From positions 1 to 64,000 of the forward strand of contig CAVULN010000024.1 of NCBI GenBank assembly GCA_963742305.1: a DNA stretch of 64,000 nucleotides. The letters are read 5' to 3'. Below the pieces are notes generated by a model that ran no database searches, was not told where the DNA came from, and was given only the letters and a program-made list of their open reading frames with translations. A program made the position numbers and the translations under genes. The stretch comes from Roseiarcus sp963742305 (GTDB taxonomy: Bacteria; Pseudomonadota; Alphaproteobacteria; Rhizobiales; Beijerinckiaceae). Each line of letters opens with the position of its first letter. Position 1 is the first letter of the stretch. Below are positions 36,317 to 48,007 of the stretch, one piece after another.

Positions 36317-36777
36317 GCGCCGGCGCTCACGCGCTCAGGGCATTCGCCGAGGCCGATCTTGCCACGCTCGCCGATCTCTGGGTCATGGGATGGAGCGAGA
36401 CCGGAATTGACGTTGATTTCGCCGCCCGCCGCGGCTGGCTTATCGATCATTTGCGCGCGCTCTGCGCGGCTGGCGCGGACATCGTGGTCGGGCTGGACGC
36501 AAGCGGGAGGCCGGCCGGCTTCGCCGTCATCGACTTGAAGTCCGGCTATCTCGATCAGCTTTGCGTCGCGCCCTCGGAGCGGGGATCTGGTCTTGCCGGG
36601 GCGCTCCTCGCCGAGGCCAAGCGCCGGTCGCCGGACGCAATCGAACTCGACGTCAACGAGGCCAATGGCCGAGCGCTGCGGTTCTATGAGCGCGAGGGGC
36701 TCTCGGTTGTCGGGCGAGGACTGAATCCGCTCTCGGGGCTGCCGACGCTCAGGATGCGGTGGCGCGCCGCGCAATAG
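36313..36777 (+). CDS. GNAT family N-acetyltransferase
   Basis: This encodes 154 residues from GTG 36313, which overlaps the previous stop (GTGA) and so indicates translational coupling. The acetyl-CoA motif is LDQLCVAPSERGSGLAGALL (V-x5-R-G-x-G-x-A). AIELDVNEANGRALRFYERE and GLSVVGRG give the usual GNAT C-terminal strand and helix. The acceptor is unknown. Coupling to the stator-like pair may reflect shared expression rather than shared function. Confidence 0.85.
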   Translation: MSAGAHALRAFAEADLATLADLWVMGWSETGIDVDFAARRGWLIDHLRALCAAGADIVVGLDASGRPAGFAVIDLKSGYLDQLCVAPSERGSGLAGALLAEAKRRSPDAIELDVNEANGRALRFYEREGLSVVGRGLNPLSGLPTLRMRWRAAQ

Positions 36778-36908
36778 GGAGGCCCCGCGGCGGTTGCGCT
36801 CCGCGCCTTTCCCGGCTATCGCCACAAGAGAACTGGCCTTAAGAGGCCCGCGAAAGCGCCGGTCGCAATCGGCCGGCCGCGGAGGAGAGGACAACGGAGG
36901 GTCACACC

Positions 36909-38021
36909 ATGCGCAAACCATTGATCTTTACGCTCGCGGGGCTCGGACTCGCGGCGCTGACCGCGCCGGCCCAGGCCCAGGACATCACCATCGCCGTCGC
37001 CGGGCCGATGACCGGACCAGTGGCGAGCATCGGCGAACAGATGAAGCGCGGCGCCGAGACCGCGGCGGCCGCGATCAACGAGGCCGGGGGAGTCAACGGG
37101 CGCAAGATCAAGATCGTCGTCGAGGACGACGCCTGCGATCCCAAACAGGCGGTCGCGGTCGCCAATCTGATTGTCGGCCAGCAGATCAAATATGTCGACG
37201 GTCATGCGTGTTCGGGCTCGTCGATCCCCGCCTCGGACGTCTACGCCGACAATGACATCCTGATGATGAGCCCGGCGTCGTCAAACCCGACGATGACGGA
37301 GAAGGGCCGTCCGACCATCATGCGCCTTTATCCGCGCGACGATGCGCAAGGCGCGTTCATCGCGCCCTGGATCGCCCAGAAATACAAGGGCAAGAAGATC
37401 GCTATCCTTCACGACAAGTCGGCTTACGGGAAGGGCCTCGCCGAGGTGGTGAAGCAGAAGCTGAACGCGGCCGGGGTGACCGAAATCATGTTCGAAGGAA
37501 TCAATCCGGGCGAAAAGGACTATACCGCGATCATCACGAAACTGAAGAACGCCGGCGCCGAGTTCGTCTATTTCGGCGGTTATCACACCGAGGCCGGCCT
37601 CATGCTGCGGCAGGCGGTCGACCAGGGCTACAAGCTGAACCTGATGACCGGCGACAGCATCGCCACCTCCGAGTTCTGGCAGATCTCGGGGCCAGCGGGC
37701 GAGGGCACGCTGTTCACCTTCCCGACCGACCCTCGCCGCTCGCCGGCCGCGGCCAAGGCGCTCGAGCAATTCAAGGCTCAAGGGTTCAACCCCGAAGGGT
37801 TCACGCTGTTCAGCTACGGCGTCGTTCAGGCGATCGCCGAGGGGATCAAGCGCGCGGGCTCCGACGATCCCAAGGCGGTCGCCAAGGCGCTCGAGAACGG
37901 CCAGCCGGTCGAGACCGTTATGGGCCCCGTCCGGTTCAACAGCAAGGGCGATATCCTTGACCCCCGTTACGACATCAACAAGTGGAGCGCTGGCAAGTAC
38001 GCGCCCATCGTGGAGCAGTGA
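36909..38021 (+). CDS. Branched-chain amino-acid type substrate-binding protein (LivK-like)
   Basis: This encodes 370 residues with GGAGGG before ATG 36909. A signal peptide (LIFTLAGLGLAALTAPAQAQ) leads into a type I periplasmic binding fold. ITIAVAGPMTGPVASIGEQM, NGRKIKIVVEDDACDPKQAV, DGHACSGSSIPASDVYADND and KIAILHDKSAYGKGLAEVVK match the LivJ/LivK family that binds Leu/Ile/Val and other ligands. No liv permease or ATPase genes follow, so it is an orphan binding protein that must use a transporter encoded elsewhere. Confidence 0.92.
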   Translation: MRKPLIFTLAGLGLAALTAPAQAQDITIAVAGPMTGPVASIGEQMKRGAETAAAAINEAGGVNGRKIKIVVEDDACDPKQAVAVANLIVGQQIKYVDGHACSGSSIPASDVYADNDILMMSPASSNPTMTEKGRPTIMRLYPRDDAQGAFIAPWIAQKYKGKKIAILHDKSAYGKGLAEVVKQKLNAAGVTEIMFEGINPGEKDYTAIITKLKNAGAEFVYFGGYHTEAGLMLRQAVDQGYKLNLMTGDSIATSEFWQISGPAGEGTLFTFPTDPRRSPAAAKALEQFKAQGFNPEGFTLFSYGVVQAIAEGIKRAGSDDPKAVAKALENGQPVETVMGPVRFNSKGDILDPRYDINKWSAGKYAPIVEQ

Positions 38022-38059
38022 GGCGATCGAGCCTCATCGGCGGGCCACGTGAGGCGCAG

Positions 38060-38894
38060 TCAACGGCGCATGCGGCTTCGCGCCGTCTCATTGACGAACG
38101 CCTCGATCAGCGCGTCGAACGCCTCGGGCGTCTCCCATTGCGGCGCGTGGCCCGCTTCAGGAATCGTCTGAACCGCGCCCCGCCATAGCGTCGGCATGGC
38201 GAGGGAGCTGAAATAGCGTCCGTTGACCAGCTGCTCCCGCCGCGCCGTGCAGCACGGCGAGCGGGACGTTGAGATCGCGCACGACCGCGCCCTCGTCGCG
38301 ATAGAGTCCGGCGCGGCCGCTCGCCCCGAGGTTGCTGCGCGCCCGCCCGTCCGTGCGCAAAGCATCTTCGAGGAAGAACGGCGGAATATCGCTGAAGCCT
38401 GGCCTGAAGAACGCCGCGACATAGGCGGACGCTTCAATTCTGTCGAGGCCCTCCTGGAAGGTGAACTTCATCGCGGGGTGGGGCAAGAACGCTTCCTGCC
38501 TCGCCTCGCCGGATGTGATCGGCGGCGTGCCGAAAATGACGAACCCGCGCGCGCGAGGAAGATCGGGCGCCATTTCGAGCGTGACATGACCGCCAAGACT
38601 CCAGCCGGCGAACCAGGCCTCGTCGAGCCCGAGCGCATCCACCGCAGCGCGGACGGCGTACGCGTGTCCCGGCAGCGAATAGGCGCCCGGGTCCTTCGCG
38701 TCATCCGATTCGCCGTGGCCGGGCAAATCGACCGCGACCAGCCGGAACCGCCCTCCGAGCGGCCCGTTGAACTGGCGGGAGAAGGCGCGCGACGACGATG
38801 AATTGCCGTGGATGAGCACGAGCGCCGGACCTCGGCCGGCCGAATCGTGAGCGGCGACCGCCCCATTCGGCGTCTCGATCCTTACCGTTTTCAT
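38060..38894 (-). pseudogene. Alpha/beta hydrolase with one-base frameshift near the C-terminus
   Basis: ATG 38894 starts MKTVRIETPNGAVAAHDSAG. The hydrolase core is clear: LVLIHGNSSSSRAFSRQF (oxyanion), VAVDLPGHGESDD, EAWFAGWSLGGHVTLEMA (nucleophile Ser in GWSLGG) and FFRPGFSDIPPFFLEDAL. Near 38238, in a GGCGCGGCGGG run, the frame changes. The other frame continues RREQLVNGRYFSSL and then EAGHAPQWETPEAFDALIEA (catalytic His in GHAPQ) to the stop at 38060. Adding one base restores a normal hydrolase of about 278 residues. As read, the product loses the catalytic His. Confidence 0.78.
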
Positions 38895-39258
38895 CACCCC
38901 TCCAACTCGGCTCAAACCGGGGCCGTCGACCGCCGCGCGCGCCGCCCAGAACGTAGCGGTCAAACGTGACCGCCCCTGAAACATTGAGAGTCAAACGCTG
39001 CCGAAAAAAAGGCGTCTCGGGCGCCGCAGCCGATCGCAAGCGAGCAATGGGCGACCGGCACGGCGAATCGCGCCAGGCGCCGGAGAACCGCCGGAGCCGG
39101 CGGCCTTTCCTTCCGCCGCTCTTTCGTGTATTGCAGCGCACAATCGGACGGTTTCAGCCCGGGTTTGCTTTGGCGCGCCGCCCGTTCCCGTGAACTTCGC
39201 GCACAAAAGGACGGCGCCGGCCTGCCGTCCCAGTGTGCGCCGCCTGTAAAGCCCTCTC
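38895..39258. other. Divergent intergenic before typA
   Basis: These 364 bases lie between the leftward hydrolase and typA. They should contain the typA promoter; no convincing -35/-10 pair was found. No repeat, RNA gene or supported ORF was seen. Confidence 0.35.
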
Positions 39259-41083
<1,825 letters not shown>

Positions 41084-41094
<11 letters not shown>

Positions 41095-42115
41095 CGGAAA
41101 CGGGCCCCGGATGCCGCGCAATCGCTATCACGCGGGCCCCGTCACCGACCATTTCGACGGCGTTCGCTTCTTCAACAATTCGCCGCCGACACGCGACAGG
41201 GGTCTTGGGGATCTCCTGCGCTGGCGCCGGACCTCCCGGCCCGCGCCCTGGCCGGCCAAGGCGCCGGTTGCGATGGTCATGCCAGTCGCGCGAAGCGCCG
41301 CAACGCGCATCACCGTCGTCGGCCACGCGACCGTTCTCATTCAGACCTGCGGGCTCAACGTCGTCTCCGACCCCGTCTGGTCCGAGCGGGCCAGCCCTCT
41401 CTCCTTCGCGGGTCCAAAACGAGTCTCTCCCCCTTCCATCGCCTTTGACGACCTGCCGCCGATCGATTTCGTTCTCCTCAGCCACAACCACTACGACCAT
41501 TTTGACGTCGCCACCCTCACCCGCCTTGTCCGGCGTGACGATCCTGTCATCCTCACGCCGCTCGGCAACGACGCCATCGTGCGCCGATCGATTCCCCGTG
41601 CTCGTCTTGCCGGAGGCGACTGGTGGGATCGTCGTCGCATCGCCGATGACGTCGAAGTCGCTTTCGTTCCGGCCCAGCACTGGTCTGCGCGCGGCGCCTT
41701 CGACAGGCGCATGGCGCTTTGGTGCGGCTTCGTCGTGCGAGCAGGCGGCGAACTGGTCTATTTCGCGGGCGACACCGGCTACGGCGACGGCAGCGTCTTC
41801 GACGCCATACGGCGCCGCATCGGGAGCCCCGACGTGGCTTTGCTGCCGATAGGGGCGTATGCGCCGCGCTGGTTAATGGCCGAGCAGCACGTCAACCCCG
41901 ATGAGGCGATTATGATCTTCGAGGCGCTGCAAGCCCGGCACGCCATCGGTATTCATTGGGGCGTGTTTCGTCTCAGCGACGACGGGTGGGCGGAACCGCG
42001 AGAGGCGCTGGCGCGGGCGCTGGCCGAACGGAAAATAGAACCCGGGCGCTTTCCGGCGGGTGAGCCCGGCTATGTCTGGACAGCTGATCCGCGAGAGCCC
42101 GATGAACGAAACTGA
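41084..42115 (+). CDS. MBL-fold metallo-hydrolase (NAPE-PLD/UlaG-like)
   Basis: This encodes 343 residues. ATG 41084 lies inside the end of typA, suggesting coupling. VVGHATVLIQTCGLNVVSDP opens the beta-lactamase fold, and VLLSHNHYDHFDVATLTRL has the HxHxDH zinc motif. FVPAQHWSARG supplies a further His, YFAGDTGYGDGSVF the bridging Asp, and IGIHWGVFRLSDD the last His. AYAPRWLMAEQHVNPDEAI is typical of the NAPE-phospholipase D-like branch. It is likely a phosphodiesterase acting on a lipid or small molecule; the substrate is not known. Confidence 0.88.
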
Positions 42116-42246
42116 AGTCAAAACAGTGACCCTTGGCCCGTCGCCGGGGGCGGGGCTGCACGGCGGACGTTCGCGTTCCGAGCGCCGCACGATCGTGTAA
42201 AAGCAGCCGGCTCCGTGCCGATAGCGGCCCGCTACGGGCGCCCTCC

Positions 42247-43014
42247 TCAGCCCGCGAAGCGGGCGCCAAGGCCGCCGTCGACGCGCCAGTTGGCGCCGGT
42301 GACGAACGAGGCTTCGTCGGAGATGAGAAACACGGCGCAATTGGCGATCTCCGCCGGACTGCCCATGCGCCGCATCGGATGGGCGTCAAGCACCCTTTCG
42401 CGCAACGCCGGATCGTTGCGGTCGAAGAACTCCGCGACCAGCGCCGTCTCGACATAGCCTGGCGACAGCGCGTTGACGCGAATCCGCCATGGACCGAGTT
42501 CGAGCGCGAGCGAGCGGGTCAATCCGACGAGCCCCGATTTCGCCGCCGCATAAGGGAACATTCCGGGATAGGTCATTTCTGCGTGCAGCGAAGCGATGTT
42601 GACGATCGCGCCCGTTTTCGCAGCCTTCATCGCAGGCAGGACCGCGCGGGCGGCGAGCCAGGCCGATTTGAGATCGACGGCGAACACGTCCTCCCATTCC
42701 AGTTCAGTCATTGTCGCCGGGTCGGCGTAGACATTTCGTCCAGCGTTATTGACGAGGCCGCTGACCGGCCCGAACTTCTTCGCGCCAGCCTCGAGCGCCC
42801 TCTCGATATCGGACGCGCGCCGCACGTCTCCCGCGGTGAATGAAACGCGCTTGTCCGCGTCGAGCACGGTCAGGAGCTCGCGCCCCGCGGCGTCGTCGAG
42901 GTCGATGATCGAAACGAGCCCGCCTTCGGCGAGCGCCTTGGCTGCGATCGCCGCCCCGATCCCTCGCGCGCCCCCGGTCACCAGCACATGGCGCCCCTCG
43001 ATGCGTCCGGCCAT
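42247..43014 (-). CDS. SDR-family sugar/alcohol dehydrogenase
   Basis: This encodes 255 residues. The cofactor loop is HVLVTGGARGIGAAIAAKAL (TGxxxGIG). VSIIDLDDAAGR with acidic Asp suggests NAD preference. LVNNAGRNVYADP, VNIASLHAEMTYPGMFPYAA with YAAAK, and RVNALSPGYVETAL complete the classical SDR set (Ser, Tyr, Lys). DGGLGARFAG is a typical C-terminus. It is last in a leftward operon after a sugar ABC transporter (13-base gap to the permease), so it probably oxidises the imported sugar or polyol. Confidence 0.92.
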   Translation of the reverse strand: MAGRIEGRHVLVTGGARGIGAAIAAKALAEGGLVSIIDLDDAAGRELLTVLDADKRVSFTAGDVRRASDIERALEAGAKKFGPVSGLVNNAGRNVYADPATMTELEWEDVFAVDLKSAWLAARAVLPAMKAAKTGAIVNIASLHAEMTYPGMFPYAAAKSGLVGLTRSLALELGPWRIRVNALSPGYVETALVAEFFDRNDPALRERVLDAHPMRRMGSPAEIANCAVFLISDEASFVTGANWRVDGGLGARFAG

Positions 43015-43027
43015 CGGCGTTCCTTGC

Positions 43028-44053
43028 TCACCGACCGGTGAGCGACTGGCGGCGAATCCGCCGTTCGATGAGCGTCTGCAGGACGACCGAGATCACGATG
43101 ACGAGTTCGAAGGCAAGCTGGGTGTAGAAGGCGTTGATGCCCGCCGAGACAATGCCGGCGTTGATCGCGCCGATGATGTAGGAGGCGACGAACGTGCCGA
43201 CCACCGATCCGGTCCCGCCGAACACCGACGTCCCGCCGAGGAAGACCGAGGCGATGGTGTTGAGCAGGAAGCCGTCGCCCGTGGTCGGCCAGAAATAATA
43301 GCCGTAGATCGAGGTCATGAGCCCCGAGAAGACAGCGGTCACCCCGACAAGAACGAAAGCGCGCGCCTTCACCGAAACCGCGTTGACGCCCATGAGCCGG
43401 GCGCTGGTCGGATTGTCGCCGACCAGGAACACATGCGCGCCGAAGCGGGTCCGGTTGAGCAGGATCCAGAAGACAACGAGCAGGACGATCATCCACAAGG
43501 TCTGAACCGGCAAGCCGAACACCGATGCGCGCAGAAGGGCATGCATCTGGGGAAACTTGTCGGCCGTCAGCGGCACCCCGGTCCCGTTCATCAGCACGAG
43601 CTCGAGGCCCCGAAACAGGAACGATGTGCCGATGGTGATGACGAGCGAGGGAATATTGAGCTTGGCCACCAGGAGGCCGTTCAGCAATCCGCATGCGGCG
43701 CCGGTCGCCAGCGCGCAAACGAGGCCGATCCACCACGGCGCGCCGGCATGGGCGGTGATGAGACAGAACGCAGCCGTGCCGAGCGCCATGACCGAGGGAA
43801 ACGAGAGGTCGATCTCGCCGGTGATGACGACGAAAGTGAGCGCCAGCGCAATGATGCCGAATTGCGGCGTCGTCTGCGCGAAGGCCCGATAGATGTCGAG
43901 ATTGGTGAATACGGCGGGCGCCGCGACGACGAAGGCGAGCCACATCGCCAGCCCGACCCCGATGATGCCGAGCTGGCTGCCGTGCCGGCGCAAGGCCGAG
44001 GGCGGCGCGATGCGATTGTCGAGGGGACGGTTCGGAATAGCGCCGCTCGCCAT
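43028..44053 (-). CDS. Sugar ABC transporter permease (RbsC/FrcC-like)
   Basis: This 341-residue inner-membrane protein has about nine helices. It contains FGIIALALTFVVITGEIDLS, TGAACGLLNGLLVAKLNIPS and LVITIGTSFLFRGLELVLMN, the core of the BPD_transp_2 ribose/xylose/fructose permease family. FLLNTIASVFLGGTSVFGGT and GSVVGTFVASYIIGAINAGI are the conserved C-terminal loops. The start ATG lies 5 bases after the ATPase stop. With the single-domain ATPase the layout resembles FrcBCA of Sinorhizobium. Confidence 0.93.
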   Translation of the reverse strand: MASGAIPNRPLDNRIAPPSALRRHGSQLGIIGVGLAMWLAFVVAAPAVFTNLDIYRAFAQTTPQFGIIALALTFVVITGEIDLSFPSVMALGTAAFCLITAHAGAPWWIGLVCALATGAACGLLNGLLVAKLNIPSLVITIGTSFLFRGLELVLMNGTGVPLTADKFPQMHALLRASVFGLPVQTLWMIVLLVVFWILLNRTRFGAHVFLVGDNPTSARLMGVNAVSVKARAFVLVGVTAVFSGLMTSIYGYYFWPTTGDGFLLNTIASVFLGGTSVFGGTGSVVGTFVASYIIGAINAGIVSAGINAFYTQLAFELVIVISVVLQTLIERRIRRQSLTGR

Positions 44054-44057
44054 AGCG

Positions 44058-44807
44058 TCAGTCCATCGAACCGGAGCGGGCGACGCGATAGAGTCGGTCG
44101 ATCAACTCGTCCATCGTGATCTCGCTCTTGGCGTAGACGCCGGCGACCTTACCGCGATCGAGCACATAGAGCCGGTCGACGATCGGGTAAACATGAAAAA
44201 TGTTGTGATCGATAAAGATCGCCGATTTGCCCGCCTTCTTGATGGCGCTGACGAATTCGAGCGTCTTGCGGGTTTCGGACAGCGACAGGCCCATGGTGGG
44301 CTCGTCGAGGATGACGAGTTCGGCCTCGAAATGGAGCGCCCGCGTGATCGCCACGCCCTGCTTCTCGCCGCCCGACATCGTGGTCACGACATTGTCGGGA
44401 TGCACCGCCGCGGACGTGAATCCCATATGCTCGCTCATCAGCCGCGCCGATTCCGAGCGCATCCGCTTGACGTCAAGGAGACCCCAGCGGGTGCGCGGCT
44501 CGCGCCCCATGAACATGTTGCGCCAGATCGGCTGCTTCTCGCTCAGCGCCCGCTCCTGGTAGACGGTCTCAATGCCGAGGCTGCGGGCCCTCGCGACCGA
44601 CCAGTCGTCGATCCGGCGTCCGTGAAAATAGATCTCGCCTCCCGGGTCCGGCCGATGAAAGCCCATCACGGTCTTCACCAGCGTCGACTTGCCGGCGCCG
44701 TTGTCGCCGAGCAAGCCGACGATCTCGCCGCGGTTGACGGCGAAATTCACCCCCGCGAGCGACCGCACTTCGCCGAACGTCTTCGAGACGTTGCGAAGCT
44801 CGATCAC
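44058..44807 (-). CDS. Sugar ABC transporter ATPase (FrcA-like, single domain)
   Basis: This encodes 249 residues. Walker A is GLLGDNGAGKSTLVKTVMGF, the signature is TTMSGGEKQGVAITRALHFE, Walker B is ELVILDEPTMGLS and the H-loop is AIFIDHNIFHVYPI. Unlike RbsA/XylG, which carry two ATPase domains, it has one, as in FrcA-type sugar importers. PGGEIYFHGRRIDDW and TVYQERALSEKQPIWRN are family blocks. It lies between the binding-protein gene (107-base gap) and the permease. Confidence 0.93.
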   Translation of the reverse strand: MIELRNVSKTFGEVRSLAGVNFAVNRGEIVGLLGDNGAGKSTLVKTVMGFHRPDPGGEIYFHGRRIDDWSVARARSLGIETVYQERALSEKQPIWRNMFMGREPRTRWGLLDVKRMRSESARLMSEHMGFTSAAVHPDNVVTTMSGGEKQGVAITRALHFEAELVILDEPTMGLSLSETRKTLEFVSAIKKAGKSAIFIDHNIFHVYPIVDRLYVLDRGKVAGVYAKSEITMDELIDRLYRVARSGSMD

Positions 44808-44914
44808 CGGCGGGTCGTCGGCTCCAGGCGGGAGGATCGTGTCACAGGCGTTCCATCTGCTTCGGGAGCGCCGAGGCGTGGGCCGCGTCCCGCGCCTCGG
44901 GTCTTGGAAAACGA

Positions 44915-45929
44915 TCAGCGGATTTCCTTCGCCGCCAGCGGAGCGACGGCGTCGACGTTGGTCGAGTCCACGAATGCGCCCGCGGTGTTGATGTCGAGAC
45001 CCGAGAAGCCGTACTTCTTGGTCAGGCAGATGTTGAGGATCGGGAGATAGCCCTGAAGGTAGGGCTGCTGATCGATGACCAGGTTCTGGTAGCCCTCCTT
45101 GACCGCCTGGGCCGTGTTCGGCGACATGTCGAAGCCGGCGAAGAAGACCTGCCCCGGCTTCAGCGACGCGGCCCGAGCGTAGACGCCGACGTTCGACGTG
45201 AGGCCGCCGTGGTCAGTCACGACGATCTTGATCCCGGGATTGGCGCCCATCACGCCGACGAAGGTCGCGGTGCCGGCGTTCGGATCGGCGTTGGTCGCCG
45301 CATCGATCTCCTGATAGATTATTTTCGCTCCCGCCTTGGTGAAGGCGTCGATCACGCCCACGGTGCGCTGGCCGCGATCGCCGCCCTGGCCCTTGAGGCC
45401 CCAGACGAAAACGCTGTCGCCGGGCTTGAGCTTGGCGCGCTTCGCCGCTTCGGCGGCGAGTGCATAGCCGGCGGAATAATTGGGCGCGCCGACATAGCCG
45501 AAGCCCTTGGCCGAATATTTCTTCTGGCTCTCGGGGAGCGACGTGTTGAGGGTGGTGAAGATCGTGCCCTGCGCGAAGGCCTGATCGACCATTGGTCCGG
45601 TCGCCGCCTCGCCGCCGAAGCCATAAGTGGCGATGCCGTCGACCTTGGTCGCCAGCGCCTGCTGGATCTGGGTCAGCATCTTGTTGGGGTCCCAGTCGGA
45701 GAAATAGTAGGTGACGGTCGGTCCGAGATCGAGCTCGGCCTGTTTGAAGCCGTTATAGACATTGTTGGCGAACACGCCGCCCTGTGGACCGCCGGGGAAG
45801 GCGGCGATCTTCACGCCCGGTGCACCATTTGGCGACCGGATCGGTGGCCTGCGCGGGAGCCGCCGCTGCGCAGGCGACGAGCGCGACGCAGGCCGCGAAG
45901 CCAAAGTTCCTAGTCCGGACATTCAACAT
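44915..45929 (-). pseudogene. Sugar-binding protein with frameshift at the signal-peptide junction
   Basis: ATG 45929 gives a good signal peptide (RNFGFAACVALVACAAAAPAQA) and then TDPVAKW. Near 45820-45830 the frame changes. The mature protein, PGVKIAAFPGGPQGGVFANN to the stop at 44915, is in a frame that otherwise starts without a signal peptide. It is a Peripla_BP_4 (ribose/rhamnose/autoinducer-2 type) protein: DWDPNKMLTQIQQALATKVD, GIATYGFGGEAATGPMVDQA, YLPILNICLTKKYGFSGLD. One-base correction gives a normal protein of about 338 residues. As read it would not be exported. It heads the leftward sugar operon. Confidence 0.8.
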
Positions 45930-46034
45930 TCCATCCTCCCATTTTCAGGTCTGGTCGCGTCGGAAGCGCCCGTGCGCTTCCTGAATGCGAAAAAGTAATA
46001 CGATATGAACATCCGGCGCAACAAGCCGGCGCGT

Positions 46035-46451
46035 TCAGTCCGCCCCGGTCGACTTGCGCCTCAGCGCCTTGACCGCGCCCCGGCGGGTCTTCTCGTCGAC
46101 CCGGCGCACGCGTGAGGCGGCCGTCGGGCGCGTGGCGAGCCGTGGCTTCGCTCGCTCCTGGGCCTGCGCGATGAGAGCCGCGAGACGGGCGCGGGCGTCC
46201 TCGCGGTTGCGCGGCTGGCTCGCGTATCGCTGGGCGAAGATGACGATCACGCCGTCCTGGGTGGCGCGCGACCCGGCGAGCCTGATGAGACGGATCGCGA
46301 CGTCGTTGGGCAGAGACGGCGAGCGTCTGGCGTCGAATCGAAGCTCGACCGCGCTCGCCACCTTGTTGACGTTCTGCCCGCCCGGTCCCGAAGCGCGGAC
46401 GAAAGCCTCGACGATCTCGCTCTCGTCGATGAGGAGATCGCCGGCTTTCAT
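46035..46451 (-). CDS. arfB: Peptidyl-tRNA hydrolase ArfB (ribosome rescue)
   Basis: This encodes 138 residues. VRASGPGGQNVNKVASAVEL holds the GGQ motif of class I release factors without a codon-recognition domain. The C-terminal tail is strongly basic (KTRRGAVKALRRKSTG), as needed to enter the empty mRNA channel of stalled ribosomes. The length matches ArfB/YaeJ. It starts 4 bases after the leuC stop on the same strand, so the two may be co-transcribed. Confidence 0.94.
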   Translation of the reverse strand: MKAGDLLIDESEIVEAFVRASGPGGQNVNKVASAVELRFDARRSPSLPNDVAIRLIRLAGSRATQDGVIVIFAQRYASQPRNREDARARLAALIAQAQERAKPRLATRPTAASRVRRVDEKTRRGAVKALRRKSTGAD

Positions 46452-46455
46452 TTCC

Positions 46456-47862
46456 CTACCGCCAGTCCCGCACGTCGACGAACCGCCCCGCGATCGCCGC
46501 CGCCGCCGCCATTGCGGGCGAGACGAGATGAGTGCGGCCGCGGTAGCCCTGGCGGCCCTCGAAATTGCGGTTCGAGGTCGAGGCGCAGCGCTCGCCAGGC
46601 GCGAGCTTGTCGGGATTCATGGCGAGGCACATCGAGCAGCCGGGCTCGCGCCACTCAAAGCCGGCGGCTGTGAAGATCTTGTCGAGACCCTCGGCCTCGG
46701 CCTGCGCCTTGACCAGACCCGACCCCGGCACGACCATCGCGTTGACGCGCTCGCTGACTTTCCGGCCGCCAACGATCGCGGCGGCCGCGCGCAAGTCCTC
46801 GATGCGGCCATTGGTGCAGGAGCCGATGAAGACGCGGTCGATGGCGATGTCGGTCATCTTCTCCCCGCCCCTGAGGCCCATATAGTCGAGCGCGCGCTGG
46901 ATCGAGGCGCGCTTCTGCTCGTCCCTCGCATCCTCGACCCGCGGCACCTGGCCGAAGATTGGGGCCACGTCCTGCGGGCTCGTGCCCCAGGAGACGATCG
47001 GGGGCAGGTTGGCGGCGTCGAGCCTGACCTCGCGGTCGAAATGCGCGCCCTCGTCGGTATGCAGCGTATCCCAGTAGCGCCTGGCCTCGTCCCAGAGCGC
47101 CCCTTTGGGTGACTTCGGCCGGTCCTTGAGATAGGCGTAAGTCTTCTCGTCGGGCGCGATCATGCCCGCCCGCGCGCCTCCCTCGATCGACATGTTGCAG
47201 ACCGTCATCCGCCCTTCCATCGAAAGGGACTCGATCGCCGAGCCGCAATATTCGATCACGTGTCCCGTGCCGCCCGCCGTCCCGATCTCGCCAATGACTG
47301 TGAGGATGATGTCCTTGGCGGTCACGCCCGGAGGCAGCGCGCCGTCGACCTTGACCCGCATGTTCTTGGCCTTGGACTGGATCAGCGTCTGGGTCGCGAG
47401 CACGTGCTCGACCTCTGACGTTCCGATGCCATGGGCGAGCGCGCCGAAGGCGCCGTGGGTCGAGGTGTGGCTGTCGCCGCAGACGATGGTCGTGCCCGGC
47501 AGCGTGAAGCCCTGCTCCGGCCCGATGATGTGGACGACGCCCTGCCGCCTATCGAACTCGTCGTAATATTCAATGCCGAACTCGCGGGCGTTCCTGGCCA
47601 TCTCCTCGACCTGCTGGCGGCTTTCGGGATCGGCGATGCCCCCTCGGCGGTCGGTGGTCTGGATGTTGTGGTCAACGACGGCGAGCGTCTTCTCCGGCGC
47701 GCGGACCTTGCGGCCGGACATTCTCAAGCCCTCGAACGCCTGCGGACTCGTCACCTCGTGGACGAGGTGGCGGTCGATATAGATGAGCGACAGGCCGCCC
47801 CGGGTGTCGAGGACATGGTCGTCCCAGATCTTGTCATATAACGTATGCGGCGTGGGCATCAT
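46456..47862 (-). CDS. leuC: 3-isopropylmalate dehydratase large subunit
   Basis: This encodes 468 residues from ATG 47862 with GGAG upstream; the long frame to 48375 is a shadow. It interconverts 2- and 3-isopropylmalate with LeuD in leucine synthesis. PHTLYDKIWDDHVLDTRGGL is the standard start. GTTIVCGDSHTSTHGAFGAL is the substrate loop. VFIGSCTNGRIEDLRAAA (first cluster Cys) and EPGCSMCLAMNPD (other two) bind the 4Fe-4S. LeuD and LeuB are not in this window. Confidence 0.97.
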   Translation of the reverse strand: MMPTPHTLYDKIWDDHVLDTRGGLSLIYIDRHLVHEVTSPQAFEGLRMSGRKVRAPEKTLAVVDHNIQTTDRRGGIADPESRQQVEEMARNAREFGIEYYDEFDRRQGVVHIIGPEQGFTLPGTTIVCGDSHTSTHGAFGALAHGIGTSEVEHVLATQTLIQSKAKNMRVKVDGALPPGVTAKDIILTVIGEIGTAGGTGHVIEYCGSAIESLSMEGRMTVCNMSIEGGARAGMIAPDEKTYAYLKDRPKSPKGALWDEARRYWDTLHTDEGAHFDREVRLDAANLPPIVSWGTSPQDVAPIFGQVPRVEDARDEQKRASIQRALDYMGLRGGEKMTDIAIDRVFIGSCTNGRIEDLRAAAAIVGGRKVSERVNAMVVPGSGLVKAQAEAEGLDKIFTAAGFEWREPGCSMCLAMNPDKLAPGERCASTSNRNFEGRQGYRGRTHLVSPAMAAAAAIAGRFVDVRDWR

Positions 47863-48007
47863 GCTCTCCGGCGCTCTTAAAGCGCGCATGAACGGGGAAT
47901 GGCGCCTCTTTATGCCGGTTGAGGCGGCGATGGAAGGGGAATGGCGCCGAGGCGGTTTCCGCCCGCCGGCCCTCGCTCGGCCTCGTCCTTGGGAGCCGGG
48001 CGGCGGC

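Noticed and set aside
42749..45050. Plus-strand frames of 456 and 385 residues opposite the sugar ABC operon
   Set aside because: Composition is rich in Arg, Asp and Gly repeats mirrored from the minus genes; no motif.
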